Positions 6,449-14,601 of a stretch of DNA of 48,306 nt are shown in pieces. Source of the stretch: Mycobacterium sp. 852002-51961_SCH5331710. GTDB taxonomy: Bacteria > Actinomycetota > Actinomycetes > Mycobacteriales > Mycobacteriaceae. Numbering within the stretch: position 1 is the stretch's first letter; each line of letters starts with the position of its first letter. Under the pieces are notes generated by a model. It was given only the letters and a program-made list of their open reading frames with translations. It searched no databases and was not told the DNA's origin. The translations under genes and the position numbers were made by a program. The stretch covers positions 1 to 48,306 of the forward strand of contig NZ_LZSQ01000077.1 in NCBI RefSeq assembly GCF_001665535.1. Direction: 5' to 3'.

Positions 6449-8826
6449 TGCCGCGGGTTCTCACTCGTGCACAGTCAATGCAGAGTTCGTCCGCGTTCGC
6501 TAACCACCCCGTCGAGGTGTTGCCGCCGCTGTCGCCGACCCCCGAGGACCATCCGTGGTTCGGAAACACCGTCACCGCCACGGAGCGCGAGCGCACCATC
6601 ACCGCCGGGCTTCCACTGGTGATGGCGCGGATGAGTGAGAAGTACCGCAGTGAGGCGGAAGCCCGCAGCGGCGCCCGACTCTGGCTGAGCAGGTTGCTGG
6701 ACTGGCTGGAGGGCTACGCCGGCGAAAGCTATCAAGATCGTTGGATTGCCAGCGATTCCGACAACCAGCCGAAGGCGTGGTGTCCCGCCTTGTCGACAGG
6801 ATCGCACACACGGCTCGGAGCACGGCTGTCCATCAACGCACTCATTCTGCTCGGCGTCATTCGCCCGGGCTACGACTGGCTGATCGAGAACAAGCAGGCC
6901 CGTTTCTACCGCGACTGGACAACCACCCACGAACCAGAGGCCTGGGATCGCTACTTCGCCGCCGCGCAGCAGGAAGGCGCACCCGAAGTGAAGAAATGGC
7001 GAACCGTCACCCACCTGGTACGCATCAGCATCGTCAACGGACTGCCGATCACCGAGCTGCACAGCCGCCACGTGTTGGCCTATCGAGACTTTCTGACCTC
7101 GACAGGCAGGATGCCGGGCGACCTTCACGCCATGTGGCATTACGGCCGCCGCGGCGGACTCTTCGCCGGCGAAGCCGACGATCTACGGCGTTATCTCATC
7201 GCCAAACGCCTCACTCCCACCGAACTGGTCGACCGCTTCGACGTGCGAGCCCCCAGCGTTCGCAGGCTTCTAATCGCCTACCTCGCTGAGATCGCCGTCG
7301 GCCAGGACTACGCCAGCCTCGACGGCACCAGCCGAAACCTCGTGAAGCTGTTCTGGAAGCCCATCGAAGACGCCAATCCCGGCATCGACACGATCAGCCT
7401 GACCAAAGCTCAAGCAGCCGAGTGGAAAGAGTGGTTGCGCACCAAACCGGACGGCACACCGCGCCGCCACGCCGAGAGCATCCTCGGAGCAGTCCGCAGC
7501 TTCTACCTCGACGTGGCCGCCTGGGCCCACGAGGATCCCTCGACGTGGGCACATTGGGCTGTCTCATGTCCGGTCAGCATCCGCGACGTACGAGGGCAGC
7601 AGAAGCGCCGGGCCCAGCGGGCGCATCGCATGCAAGCACGCACCCGCACGCTCGCCCCGCACATCGATGCACTCGTCGCCGCAGCCCACCGCGCCTATCT
7701 GCAGGCCACCGAGTTGCAAGACATCTCCAAGACCGCGCCGGTCGGCGAACCCTTCGCCGTGCAGGGGAGCACCTACATCAAGCACGCATCGGGCAAGCAG
7801 GCCGATCGAGTGCGCATCAATGCCCTGCAAGATGGAACGGAGAAGCGAGTCGACATCCCCTACACCGTCACCCGCGCCTTCATGACCTGGACGATCATCG
7901 AAATTCTGCGCCACACCGGTATCCGGATCGAAGAGATGCTCGAACTGACCCATCTGAGCGTCAAGCAGTACCGCAAGCCCGATGGCACGGTAATCCCGCT
8001 CCTACAGATCGCGCCCAGCAAGACCGATCAAGAGCGGATATTTCCCTGCTGCCCAGAGTTGACCACCACCTTGGCGCGACTGGTCGAGTTCATCAGCATT
8101 GACGGCCGCGTCCCCCTGTGCTGCCGCATCGACACACAGGAACGCCAGGTGTCGGCGCCGCTGCCGCATCTGATTCAGATCCGCGAGGGCGGCCGGTCAC
8201 GGGTCATCAACCAATGCACAATCCGAAAATGGTTGTCCGAACTCGCCAACAACATGGCTTTGACGGACACCGACGGTACGGCGCTGCACTTCACGCCCCA
8301 TGACTTCCGCCGGATCTTCATTACCGACATCGTCAACGCCGGCTTTCCCATCCACCTGGCCGCACAGATTGTGGGCCACAACAACATCGAGGTCACCCGC
8401 GGCTACACCGCTGTCTATCAGAAAGATGTCTTCGAGGCGTACGACCGCTTTATCGACAACCGCAGACAGGCGCGGCCGTCGGCCGAGTACCGTGAGCCCA
8501 CGCAAGCCGAATGGGACGAATTCATCCAACACTTCGGGCAGCGCAAGATCGCGCTCGGCAACTGCCACCGACCCTACGGATCTGACTGCACCCACGAACA
8601 CGCCTGCCTCCGATGTGATTTCTGCGAAGTCGAACCGACCCAGGCTGCAAGGCTCGACGCCATTCGCGACAACCTTCGCGCCCAAGTAGACGAAGCCCAA
8701 AAGAACAAGTGGCTGGGCGACGTTAACCAACTACGCATCACCATCGAGCACGCCGACCGCAAGGCGGCGAGACTGGCAGCCTTAACCGAAGCATCACCGG
8801 AACTCATTGTCCCGCACACATCCTGA
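6448..8826 (+). CDS. Large tyrosine recombinase, TnpB-like, with C-terminal Cys/His motif
   Basis: A 792-residue partner recombinase. Its ATG overlaps the upstream stop (TGATG, 6446-6450), so production is coupled. The long N-terminal region (1-480) has no motif I recognise. The catalytic part has Arg493 (HTGIRIEEML), His618 and Arg621 (HDFRRIF), His644 (IVGHNNIE) and Tyr653 (TRGYTAVY). A Cys/His cluster at about 706-731 (CHRPYGSDC, HEHACLRCDFC) and a charged helix follow; this tail is typical of large actinobacterial recombinases of this pair type. Tn554 TnpB is about 630 residues. No tnpC-like third gene follows; instead a convergent ATPase gene begins 40 bp on. Confidence 0.88.
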   Translation: MPRVLTRAQSMQSSSAFANHPVEVLPPLSPTPEDHPWFGNTVTATERERTITAGLPLVMARMSEKYRSEAEARSGARLWLSRLLDWLEGYAGESYQDRWIASDSDNQPKAWCPALSTGSHTRLGARLSINALILLGVIRPGYDWLIENKQARFYRDWTTTHEPEAWDRYFAAAQQEGAPEVKKWRTVTHLVRISIVNGLPITELHSRHVLAYRDFLTSTGRMPGDLHAMWHYGRRGGLFAGEADDLRRYLIAKRLTPTELVDRFDVRAPSVRRLLIAYLAEIAVGQDYASLDGTSRNLVKLFWKPIEDANPGIDTISLTKAQAAEWKEWLRTKPDGTPRRHAESILGAVRSFYLDVAAWAHEDPSTWAHWAVSCPVSIRDVRGQQKRRAQRAHRMQARTRTLAPHIDALVAAAHRAYLQATELQDISKTAPVGEPFAVQGSTYIKHASGKQADRVRINALQDGTEKRVDIPYTVTRAFMTWTIIEILRHTGIRIEEMLELTHLSVKQYRKPDGTVIPLLQIAPSKTDQERIFPCCPELTTTLARLVEFISIDGRVPLCCRIDTQERQVSAPLPHLIQIREGGRSRVINQCTIRKWLSELANNMALTDTDGTALHFTPHDFRRIFITDIVNAGFPIHLAAQIVGHNNIEVTRGYTAVYQKDVFEAYDRFIDNRRQARPSAEYREPTQAEWDEFIQHFGQRKIALGNCHRPYGSDCTHEHACLRCDFCEVEPTQAARLDAIRDNLRAQVDEAQKNKWLGDVNQLRITIEHADRKAARLAALTEASPELIVPHTS

Positions 8827-8866
8827 CGGCCAGAAGCAACGCTCCGCCCTTCTGACGTCTTTCTCG

Positions 8867-10819
8867 TTAGCCAGTGGCCGCAGCGACCCGAACACCGTCC
8901 CGTGCGGCAGCCGTAGCCTCGCCGAGGGGTTTGGTGCGGCCCGCGCGCACTCCGTTGGCGATGACGACGATTTCAGCGAGTTCGTGCACGGCCACGACGG
9001 CTGCCAGTCCGAGTACTCCGGTGAGAGCGAGCGGGATGAGTATCGTGATCAGTCCGAGGGATAGGCCGACGTTTTGCAGCATGATGCGCCGGGCGCGCCG
9101 CGCGTGGGCGAGGGCTTGGGTGAGGTGGCGCAGGTCTTCACCCATGAGGGCGACGTCAGCGGTTTCGATGGCCACGTCGGTGCCCATCGCCCCCATGGCG
9201 ATGCCCAGGTCGGCGGTGGCCAGAGCGGGAGCGTCGTTGACCCCGTCACCGACCATGGCGGTCGAAGATTGTTGGCGCAGTTGAGCGATCAGGGTGGCTT
9301 TATCTTCGGGTCGCAGGTCGGCATGCACGGCGTCGATCCCGACCTGTGTGGCCAGTGCGGTGGCGGTCGCTGAGTTGTCGCCGGTCAACATCGCCACCCG
9401 ATACCCGCCGCGGCGCAACGCCGCGACCACCTGGGCGGCTTCGGGGCGCAGTTCGTCGCGCACCGCGATCGCGCCGATCAGCTGGTCGTGGTCTTCGACG
9501 AGGACCGCGGTGGCCCCGGCCGCCTGCATGGCCGCGACCTGGTCGGCCAGCGGGCCGGCATCGAGCCAGCCGGGCCGCCCCAGCCGCAACCGGCGGCCAT
9601 CGCGGTGGCCGGTCAGCCCGGCACCGGTGACCGCCTCGACATCCTCGGCCGGGCGGACCGGGCCATCGGTGGCGGCGAGAATCGCTGCGGCCAAGGGATG
9701 TTCGCTGCGCGCCTCCAACCCGGCCGCCACGTCGAGCACCTGTTCGCGGGTGGCGCCGTTGGTGGTGGCCACCTCGATCACTGTAGGCTTGTTGGCGGTC
9801 AAGGTGCCGGTCTTATCCAGCGCGATGGTGCGCACCGCGCCGAGGGCTTCCAGCGCGGCCCCGCCTTTGACCAGGACACCGAGCTTGCTGGCCGCGCCGA
9901 TCGCGGCGACCACGGTCACCGGCACCGAAATCGCCAGGGCACACGGCGACGCCGCCACTAACACGACCAGGGCCCGTTCGATCCACACCAACGGATCACC
10001 CAGCACGGACCCGATGGCAGCGATCAGGGCGGCGGCCACCATGATCGCCGGCACCAGGGGTTTGGCGATCCGGTCGGCCAGGCGCTGGGCGTCACCTTTA
10101 CGGGACTGCTCGGCTTCCACGATCGCCACGATCCGGGCCAGCGAGTTATCCGCGGCGGTGCTGGTGACCTCGACCTCCAGCACGCCGGTGCCGTTGATCG
10201 ACCCGGCGAACACCTCATCACCGGGCCCGGCTTCCACCGGTACGGATTCGCCGGTGATCGCCGAAACATCCAGGGCGGTGCGCCCCGACACGATGGTGCC
10301 GTCGGTGGCCAGGCGTTCGCCGGGTTTGACCAGCATCCGATCGCCGACCCGCAACTCGCTTGGGGTGATGGTGGTTTCGGTGCCGTTGCGCAGGACGGTG
10401 GCCTGATCGGGGACCAGGGACAGCAACGCGCGCAGGCCGCGGCGGGTGCGGGCCAGTGAGTATTCTTCGAGGCCCTCGCTGATGGAGAACAGGAACGCCA
10501 GCATGGCGGCCTCGCCGACCTCGCCGAGGATCACCGCACCGACGGCGGCGATCGTCATCAGCGTGCCGACCCCGATCTGGCCTTTGGCCAGCCGCCGCAG
10601 GGTGGAGGGCACGAACGTCGCAGCCCCGACCGCCAACGCCAGCGCGTACAGGCCGGTCTCGACCGGCCGCGGCCCGTCGGCCCAGCCCACGACGTAGCCG
10701 GCCAGCAGCAGCACCCCGGCCGCGGCGGCGGCGCGCAGTTCGCTGACCTCCCAGAGCCGTTCGGGTTCGCGTTCGTCCTCGTCGCGGTCGTCGTTGCCGC
10801 AGCCGCACGCCTCGCTCAT
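8867..10819 (-). CDS. Heavy-metal P1B-type ATPase (Cd/Zn/Pb/Co-class efflux pump)
   Basis: A 650-residue metal exporter. The short N-terminus carries CGCG and an acidic run in place of a full metal-binding domain. It then has the actuator TGES (SAITGESVPVEAG), the transport motif SPC in transmembrane helix 6 (ASPCALAIS), the phosphorylation site DKTGTLT, the HP motif (SEHPLAAAI), GDGVNDAPAL, and HELAE in the last helix. SPC rather than CPC is usual for the P1B-4 class (Co/Ni/Zn), so the metal is uncertain, but the partner repressor is of Cd/Pb-sensing CmtR type. ATG 10819 overlaps the repressor stop (ATGA); a longer upstream frame is not needed. Confidence 0.88.
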   Translation of the reverse strand: MSEACGCGNDDRDEDEREPERLWEVSELRAAAAAGVLLLAGYVVGWADGPRPVETGLYALALAVGAATFVPSTLRRLAKGQIGVGTLMTIAAVGAVILGEVGEAAMLAFLFSISEGLEEYSLARTRRGLRALLSLVPDQATVLRNGTETTITPSELRVGDRMLVKPGERLATDGTIVSGRTALDVSAITGESVPVEAGPGDEVFAGSINGTGVLEVEVTSTAADNSLARIVAIVEAEQSRKGDAQRLADRIAKPLVPAIMVAAALIAAIGSVLGDPLVWIERALVVLVAASPCALAISVPVTVVAAIGAASKLGVLVKGGAALEALGAVRTIALDKTGTLTANKPTVIEVATTNGATREQVLDVAAGLEARSEHPLAAAILAATDGPVRPAEDVEAVTGAGLTGHRDGRRLRLGRPGWLDAGPLADQVAAMQAAGATAVLVEDHDQLIGAIAVRDELRPEAAQVVAALRRGGYRVAMLTGDNSATATALATQVGIDAVHADLRPEDKATLIAQLRQQSSTAMVGDGVNDAPALATADLGIAMGAMGTDVAIETADVALMGEDLRHLTQALAHARRARRIMLQNVGLSLGLITILIPLALTGVLGLAAVVAVHELAEIVVIANGVRAGRTKPLGEATAAARDGVRVAAATG

Positions 10820-11187
10820 CGTGTTGCCTTCTTCCGCGTGGTGGGGTGGCCGTAGTTGGGGCACAACGCGACCGCGTTGCCGGTGGCCTCCAGGACCGCT
10901 TCGGCGGCGCGAAACATCTCCAACAGTTCCGGGCGGGCCAGTCGGTACACCGAGGCCCGGCCCTGCGGCCGGTAATCGACCAGGCCGCAGTCGCGCAGGC
11001 AGGCCAGATGCGCCGACACCGTCGACTGCGCCAACCCCAGCTCGCCGGTCAGATCCACCACCCGGGCCTCACTTACGGCCAGGCGGCGCAGGATCGCCAA
11101 CCGGGTGCCATCGGACAGGCTGTGAAACAACGCCGTCGCCGCATCCAAGCTCCCGCACACCGGGGCCTCGACCACACCACTTTTCAT
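10816..11187 (-). CDS. ArsR/SmtB metal-sensing repressor, CmtR-like
   Basis: A 123-residue winged-helix repressor that precedes and overlaps the ATPase gene. The recognition region is LAQSTVSAHLACLRDCGLVD. The Cys positions are 11, 63, 67 and 109. C63-x3-C67 in the recognition helix together with a C-terminal Cys (ALCPNYG) is the pattern by which mycobacterial CmtR binds Cd(II)/Pb(II), so a similar specificity is likely. ATG 11187 is used; GTG 11193 is an alternative. A promoter with an ATGAT...ATCAT dyad lies directly upstream and suggests self-repression. Confidence 0.85.
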   Translation of the reverse strand: MKSGVVEAPVCGSLDAATALFHSLSDGTRLAILRRLAVSEARVVDLTGELGLAQSTVSAHLACLRDCGLVDYRPQGRASVYRLARPELLEMFRAAEAVLEATGNAVALCPNYGHPTTRKKATR

Positions 11188-11199
11188 CGCCACACGACG

Positions 11200-11230
11200 A
11201 TGATAGCGTCACACATCATTGATCGGTCAA
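11200..11230 (-). promoter_or_regulatory. Promoter and operator of the CmtR-like repressor/ATPase operon
   Basis: Read on the minus strand, TTGACC (11230-11225) and TATCAT (11205-11200) form a -35/-10 pair with 19-bp spacing. The dyad atgat (11200-11204) ... atcat (11215-11219) overlaps the -10 box, the usual place for an ArsR-family operator. The divergent methyltransferase/cyclase operon starts at 11302, so one repressor could act on both. Confidence 0.5.
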
Positions 11231-11301
11231 GCCGGGCAACATCGCCAAGCAACGATGCCGGGGTGGGTTTAGTCAAGCCGGCCGGGAAGGGAGCGTGCGC
11301 G

Positions 11302-11931
11302 ATGGCCTATGCGGCGCTGGGCTTGTTTGTGGTGTTGATGCTGGTGATCGGGGCGTGGCGGCGCCGGATTCAGCTGGCCCGCACCGGCGACAGCGGCAAC
11401 CGGCGCGGTTGGCGCCCCGAGCCGACGCTGGAGTGGTGGGCGCTGGCGGTCGCCGATGTGGGGTATCTGCTGGTGGGGGTCGGGGCACCGGCCGCCGCCC
11501 TGGCCGGCCTGTCTGCCCTGGGCGTTTTCGACCGCGGATGGGTGCAGGGGTTCGGGGTCGTGGTCGTGGCCGGCGGGATCGTGCTGACCTTGGTCGCGCA
11601 GTTGGGGTTGGGGGCGTCGTGGCGGATCGGGGTCGACGACACCGAAACCACCGAGCTGGTCACCACCGGCCCGTTCGCGTTGGTGCGCAACCCGATCTTC
11701 ACCGCGCTGCTGGCCACCTTGATCGGCCTGGCTCTGATGGTGGGCAACCTGGTGGCGATCGCCGGGCTGGTGATCGCGGTCGTCGGGATCGAGGTGCAGG
11801 TGCGTGGGGTGGAGGAACCCTATCTGCGCCGGGTCCATGGCCGCGCCTACACCGACTACGCCGCTACGGTGGGCCGCTTCCTGCCGTGGATCGGCCGCAT
11901 CCGCGATCATCAGATGATGCGGGGCCGATGA
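11302..11931 (+). CDS. Membrane methyltransferase, ICMT/PEMT-like (copy 1)
   Basis: A 209-residue integral membrane protein of the isoprenylcysteine carboxyl methyltransferase/phospholipid methyltransferase family. It has five hydrophobic segments and the C-terminal SAM-binding signature, seen as TTGPFALVRNPIFTALLAT and VEEPYLRRVHGRAYTDY. ATG 11302 follows ggaaggga (11284-11291). First gene of a long plus-strand operon and overlapping the cyclase gene by 4 nt. Bacteria do not prenylate most proteins, so the substrate may be a lipid, thiol or metal(loid) species; this is not decided by sequence. A paralogue lies at 13970-14581. Confidence 0.8.
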   Translation: MAYAALGLFVVLMLVIGAWRRRIQLARTGDSGNRRGWRPEPTLEWWALAVADVGYLLVGVGAPAAALAGLSALGVFDRGWVQGFGVVVVAGGIVLTLVAQLGLGASWRIGVDDTETTELVTTGPFALVRNPIFTALLATLIGLALMVGNLVAIAGLVIAVVGIEVQVRGVEEPYLRRVHGRAYTDYAATVGRFLPWIGRIRDHQMMRGR

Positions 11932-12632
11932 TGTTGCCCGACACCACCATTGACTTCACCACGGTGGAGGTGACGGTGGCCTTCGTCGACTTGGCCGGCT
12001 ACAGCGTGCTCACCGAGGCCTGCGGCGATCGGGAGGCCGCGTGGTTGGCGGCGCGGCTGGCCGACCTCGCCCACGCCGCCGTCGGGCCCGGGGTGCAGGT
12101 GGTGAAGACGATTGGGGATGCGGTCATGCTGGCCGCCGCCACCCCCAGCCAGATGATGGCCACGATCACCGTCCTGGCCGACCGGGTGGCCGCTGCCGAC
12201 GGATTTCTGCCGATACGGGCCGGCAGCCACCACGGGCCCGCCATCGGTCGCGGCGGCGATTTCTTTGGGCATGCGGTCAATATCGCCGCCCGCATCACCG
12301 CCCTGGCCGGCGCCGGCGACGCGGTGGTGACCGACGCGATCGTGCCGGCGGCCACCGGGATCGGGTTGCCCACCACACCGATCGGTGCGCCGGTGCTGCG
12401 CAATATCACCACCGCGGTCCCACTGCACCGGATCGCGCTGGCCGCGGCCCGTTATCCGCGTGACCCGGTCTGCGGCATGCGTATCGACCCGGCGACCGCA
12501 CCCGCTCACCGCCACCACGGCGGCCGGGATTGGTGGTTCTGCTCGGCCGACTGCGCCGACCGATACGCCAGCACCCCACGCCTCTACACATCACCCGCCG
12601 CGATCATCACCGGTGAACGGCTGCGGACATGA
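11928..12632 (+). CDS. Class III nucleotide cyclase fused to a YHS metal-binding domain
   Basis: A 234-residue soluble protein. Residues about 14-170 form a cyclase homology domain with all catalytic positions: metal ligands Asp21 (FVDLAGYS) and Asp64, substrate Lys60 (KTIGD), Asp111 (GGDFFG), and transition-state Asn118 and Arg122 (VNIAAR). It should therefore make a cyclic nucleotide. Residues 176-216 form a YHS domain: DPVCGM with Cys182, His194/196/197, then FCSADCADRY with Cys205 and Cys209. YHS domains bind transition metals in resistance proteins. The fusion suggests a metal-responsive cyclase (inference). The start overlaps the upstream stop (ATGA) and its own stop overlaps the next start. 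Confidence 0.85.
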   Translation: MMLPDTTIDFTTVEVTVAFVDLAGYSVLTEACGDREAAWLAARLADLAHAAVGPGVQVVKTIGDAVMLAAATPSQMMATITVLADRVAAADGFLPIRAGSHHGPAIGRGGDFFGHAVNIAARITALAGAGDAVVTDAIVPAATGIGLPTTPIGAPVLRNITTAVPLHRIALAAARYPRDPVCGMRIDPATAPAHRHHGGRDWWFCSADCADRYASTPRLYTSPAAIITGERLRT

Positions 12633-13273
12633 CCGCAGGCTGGAGCCGCAACCGGCTCAAATTCGCTCTCGCGGGGCCGCTGTTCGAAGCCGGTAACCGG
12701 TTCATCCCCGGGCGTCCGCACGATCGGCTGGCCCAACTGGTCGCCGACCAGCACCCGCGGCGGGTGCTCGAACTGTGCGGCGGCACCGGGTACGCCGCCC
12801 GCCTCCTCGCCGACAAGTCCCCGGCCACACGGGTGGATTCGCTCGACATCTCCCCGGAAATGCTGGCCGTGGGCTGCCGCCGCCTCACCCGCGCGGGGAT
12901 CGGCACTGTGGTGCTGCATCACGGCGACGCCGCGGCATTACCGTTCGGCGACAGCACTTTCGATGTGGTGATGAGCGTGTTCGGCTGGCACGAACTGCCT
13001 ACCGAGACCCGCCACCGCGCCCTCGATGAAACCCGCCGCGTGCTACGCCCGGGCGGCCAGGTCATCGCCGTCGACCTCGACCCGCCACCCACCGCCCGCG
13101 CCGTCTTCGATCGCTATATGCGGTTCGCCGAGCGACCCCACGCCCGCGACGTGCTGGGCACCGGCCTGGCCGACGCGTTCACCGCCCACGGCCTGACCGT
13201 CACCAGCGGCCAGCCCGCCCGCAGCTGGGCCCGACCCTTCCAAATCGTTCACGCCCAGAAAGGGGCATATTGA
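12629..13273 (+). CDS. Class I SAM-dependent methyltransferase (UbiE-like, copy 1)
   Basis: A 214-residue soluble Rossmann methyltransferase. Motif I is VLELCGGTGYAARLL (about 46-60), the acidic residue is in DSLDISPEM, motif II is FDVVMSVFGWHEL, and the post-motif is VLRPGGQVIAVDLD. It overlaps the cyclase gene (ATGA, 12629-12632) and touches the DsbA-like gene with no gap, so it is fully embedded in the operon. Substrate unknown; location next to a membrane methyltransferase and a thiol oxidoreductase makes a metal, thiol or lipid-quinone substrate plausible. Confidence 0.82.
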   Translation: MTAGWSRNRLKFALAGPLFEAGNRFIPGRPHDRLAQLVADQHPRRVLELCGGTGYAARLLADKSPATRVDSLDISPEMLAVGCRRLTRAGIGTVVLHHGDAAALPFGDSTFDVVMSVFGWHELPTETRHRALDETRRVLRPGGQVIAVDLDPPPTARAVFDRYMRFAERPHARDVLGTGLADAFTAHGLTVTSGQPARSWARPFQIVHAQKGAY

Positions 13274-13936
13274 ATGGCGCGCATCAGCCGTATCTTGCTC
13301 ACCGCGTTCCTCATCGCCGCCATGGCGATCGGTGTGCTGGTCTACCTGTCGGTGCGTGACCGCGGCGCGGCCGGCTCGGCGCTGCCCGACCCCGGCGCGG
13401 TGGGGCAGGTGGTGCGCGAAAACAGTCACCGGCTGAACTCGGTGCCCGACAGCCAGGTGACGTTTGTGGAGTTCCTCGACTTCGAATGCGAGGGCTGCCG
13501 GGCGGTCTACCCGGCGATCGAACAGGCTCGGGCCGAGTACGGGGACCGGGTGAACTTCGTCATCCGCTACTTCCCGCTGCAAGCCCACGTCAATGCCGAG
13601 CGGGCTGCCCGGGCGGTGGAAGCCGCCGCCCAGCAAGGCCACCTGGAGGCGATGTATCGCAAGATGTATGACACCCAGGCGCAATGGGGTGAACAGCGCA
13701 CCCCGGCCGACGAGGTCTTCCGCGGATTCGCCGCAGAACTCGGCCTCGACCTGGCTGCGTTCGACACCGCCTACGCCGATCCGGCCACCGTGGAACGCAT
13801 CCAGCTCGACGTCGCCGACGGCCGCGCCCTGGGCGTGCAAGGCACACCGACCTTCTTCCTCAACGACACCCGCATCCAACCCCACAGCTACCAGGACTTG
13901 ACCAAGGCGCTCGACGACGCCCTCGCCGCCAACTAG
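13274..13936 (+). CDS. DsbA-family thiol-disulfide oxidoreductase, membrane anchored
   Basis: A 220-residue thioredoxin-fold protein with an N-terminal membrane anchor (about 6-27), so the catalytic domain faces outside. The active site is Cys72-Glu-Gly-Cys75 (LDFECEGCRAVYP) and the cis-Pro loop is GVQGTPTFFLN. It is of the DsbA/Thioredoxin_4 type. Expected roles are disulfide formation in exported Cys-rich proteins or handling of thiol-bound metal. The start codon follows the upstream stop directly (TGA-ATG). Confidence in family is high; the partner is inferred, perhaps the Cys/Met-rich exported proteins downstream. Confidence 0.87.
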   Translation: MARISRILLTAFLIAAMAIGVLVYLSVRDRGAAGSALPDPGAVGQVVRENSHRLNSVPDSQVTFVEFLDFECEGCRAVYPAIEQARAEYGDRVNFVIRYFPLQAHVNAERAARAVEAAAQQGHLEAMYRKMYDTQAQWGEQRTPADEVFRGFAAELGLDLAAFDTAYADPATVERIQLDVADGRALGVQGTPTFFLNDTRIQPHSYQDLTKALDDALAAN

Positions 13937-13969
13937 CCGCGGCCATTCCGGACGGGAGGTTTCACCCTG

Positions 13970-14581
13970 ATGGCCATCACCGCACTGATCCTCTACATGA
14001 TCTTCGCTGCCCTGGGGTTCGGGTGGCGCAGCTGGACCCAGTACCGCCACACCGGATCGACCGGATTCCGCGGAATTCACGGCCGCCCCGGATCGCTGGA
14101 ATGGTTCGCCGGCGCCGGGTTCGTCGCCGCTATCCTCGCCGGCCTGGCCGCGCCGCTGCTGCAACTGCTCGGCATCCTCACCCCCGTTGCGCTCCTGCAG
14201 GCCCCAACCATCCAGACGACCGGCACCGTGTTGGCGATCGCGGGGATTGCCGCCACCCTCTACGCCCAACACGACATGGGCCAATCGTGGCGCATCGGCG
14301 TCGACCCCAGCGAGACAACCACATTGGTCCGCCATGGGGTGTTCGCGCGGGTGCGCAACCCCATCTTCACCGCCATGCTGATCTTCGCCGCCGGGATCAC
14401 CCTGATGACACCCAACCCGCTGGCCCTGGCCGCCTTCCTGGTGTTGCTGGTGACCATCGAACTGCAGGTCCGCGTCGTCGAAGAGCCCTACCTCAACACG
14501 GCCCACGGCCAGGCCTACCGCGACTACTGTGAAACCGTCGGCCGGTTTGTTCCCCACATCGGACGCATCCGAGACGTCTGA
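13970..14581 (+). CDS. Membrane methyltransferase, ICMT/PEMT-like (copy 2)
   Basis: A 203-residue paralogue of the protein at 11302-11931. It has the same order of hydrophobic segments, the shared SWRIGVD, VRNPIFTA and VEEPYL motifs and a C-terminal GRFVPHIGRIRD like the first copy's GRFLPWIGRIRD. It is preceded by a good ribosome site (gggaggt, 13952-13958) and lies 33 bp after the DsbA-like gene. The two copies differ across the N-terminal half, so this is an old duplication or parallel acquisition, not a recent one. Confidence 0.8.
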   Translation: MAITALILYMIFAALGFGWRSWTQYRHTGSTGFRGIHGRPGSLEWFAGAGFVAAILAGLAAPLLQLLGILTPVALLQAPTIQTTGTVLAIAGIAATLYAQHDMGQSWRIGVDPSETTTLVRHGVFARVRNPIFTAMLIFAAGITLMTPNPLALAAFLVLLVTIELQVRVVEEPYLNTAHGQAYRDYCETVGRFVPHIGRIRDV

Positions 14582-14601
14582 CCGCCGACGCGAGGTGACC
14601 C

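Noticed and set aside
5222..8826. Prophage or ICE integrase hypothesis for the two recombinases
   Set aside because: No phage structural, excisionase or conjugation genes; two coupled large recombinases at one end and no tRNA target favour a Tn554-like transposon.
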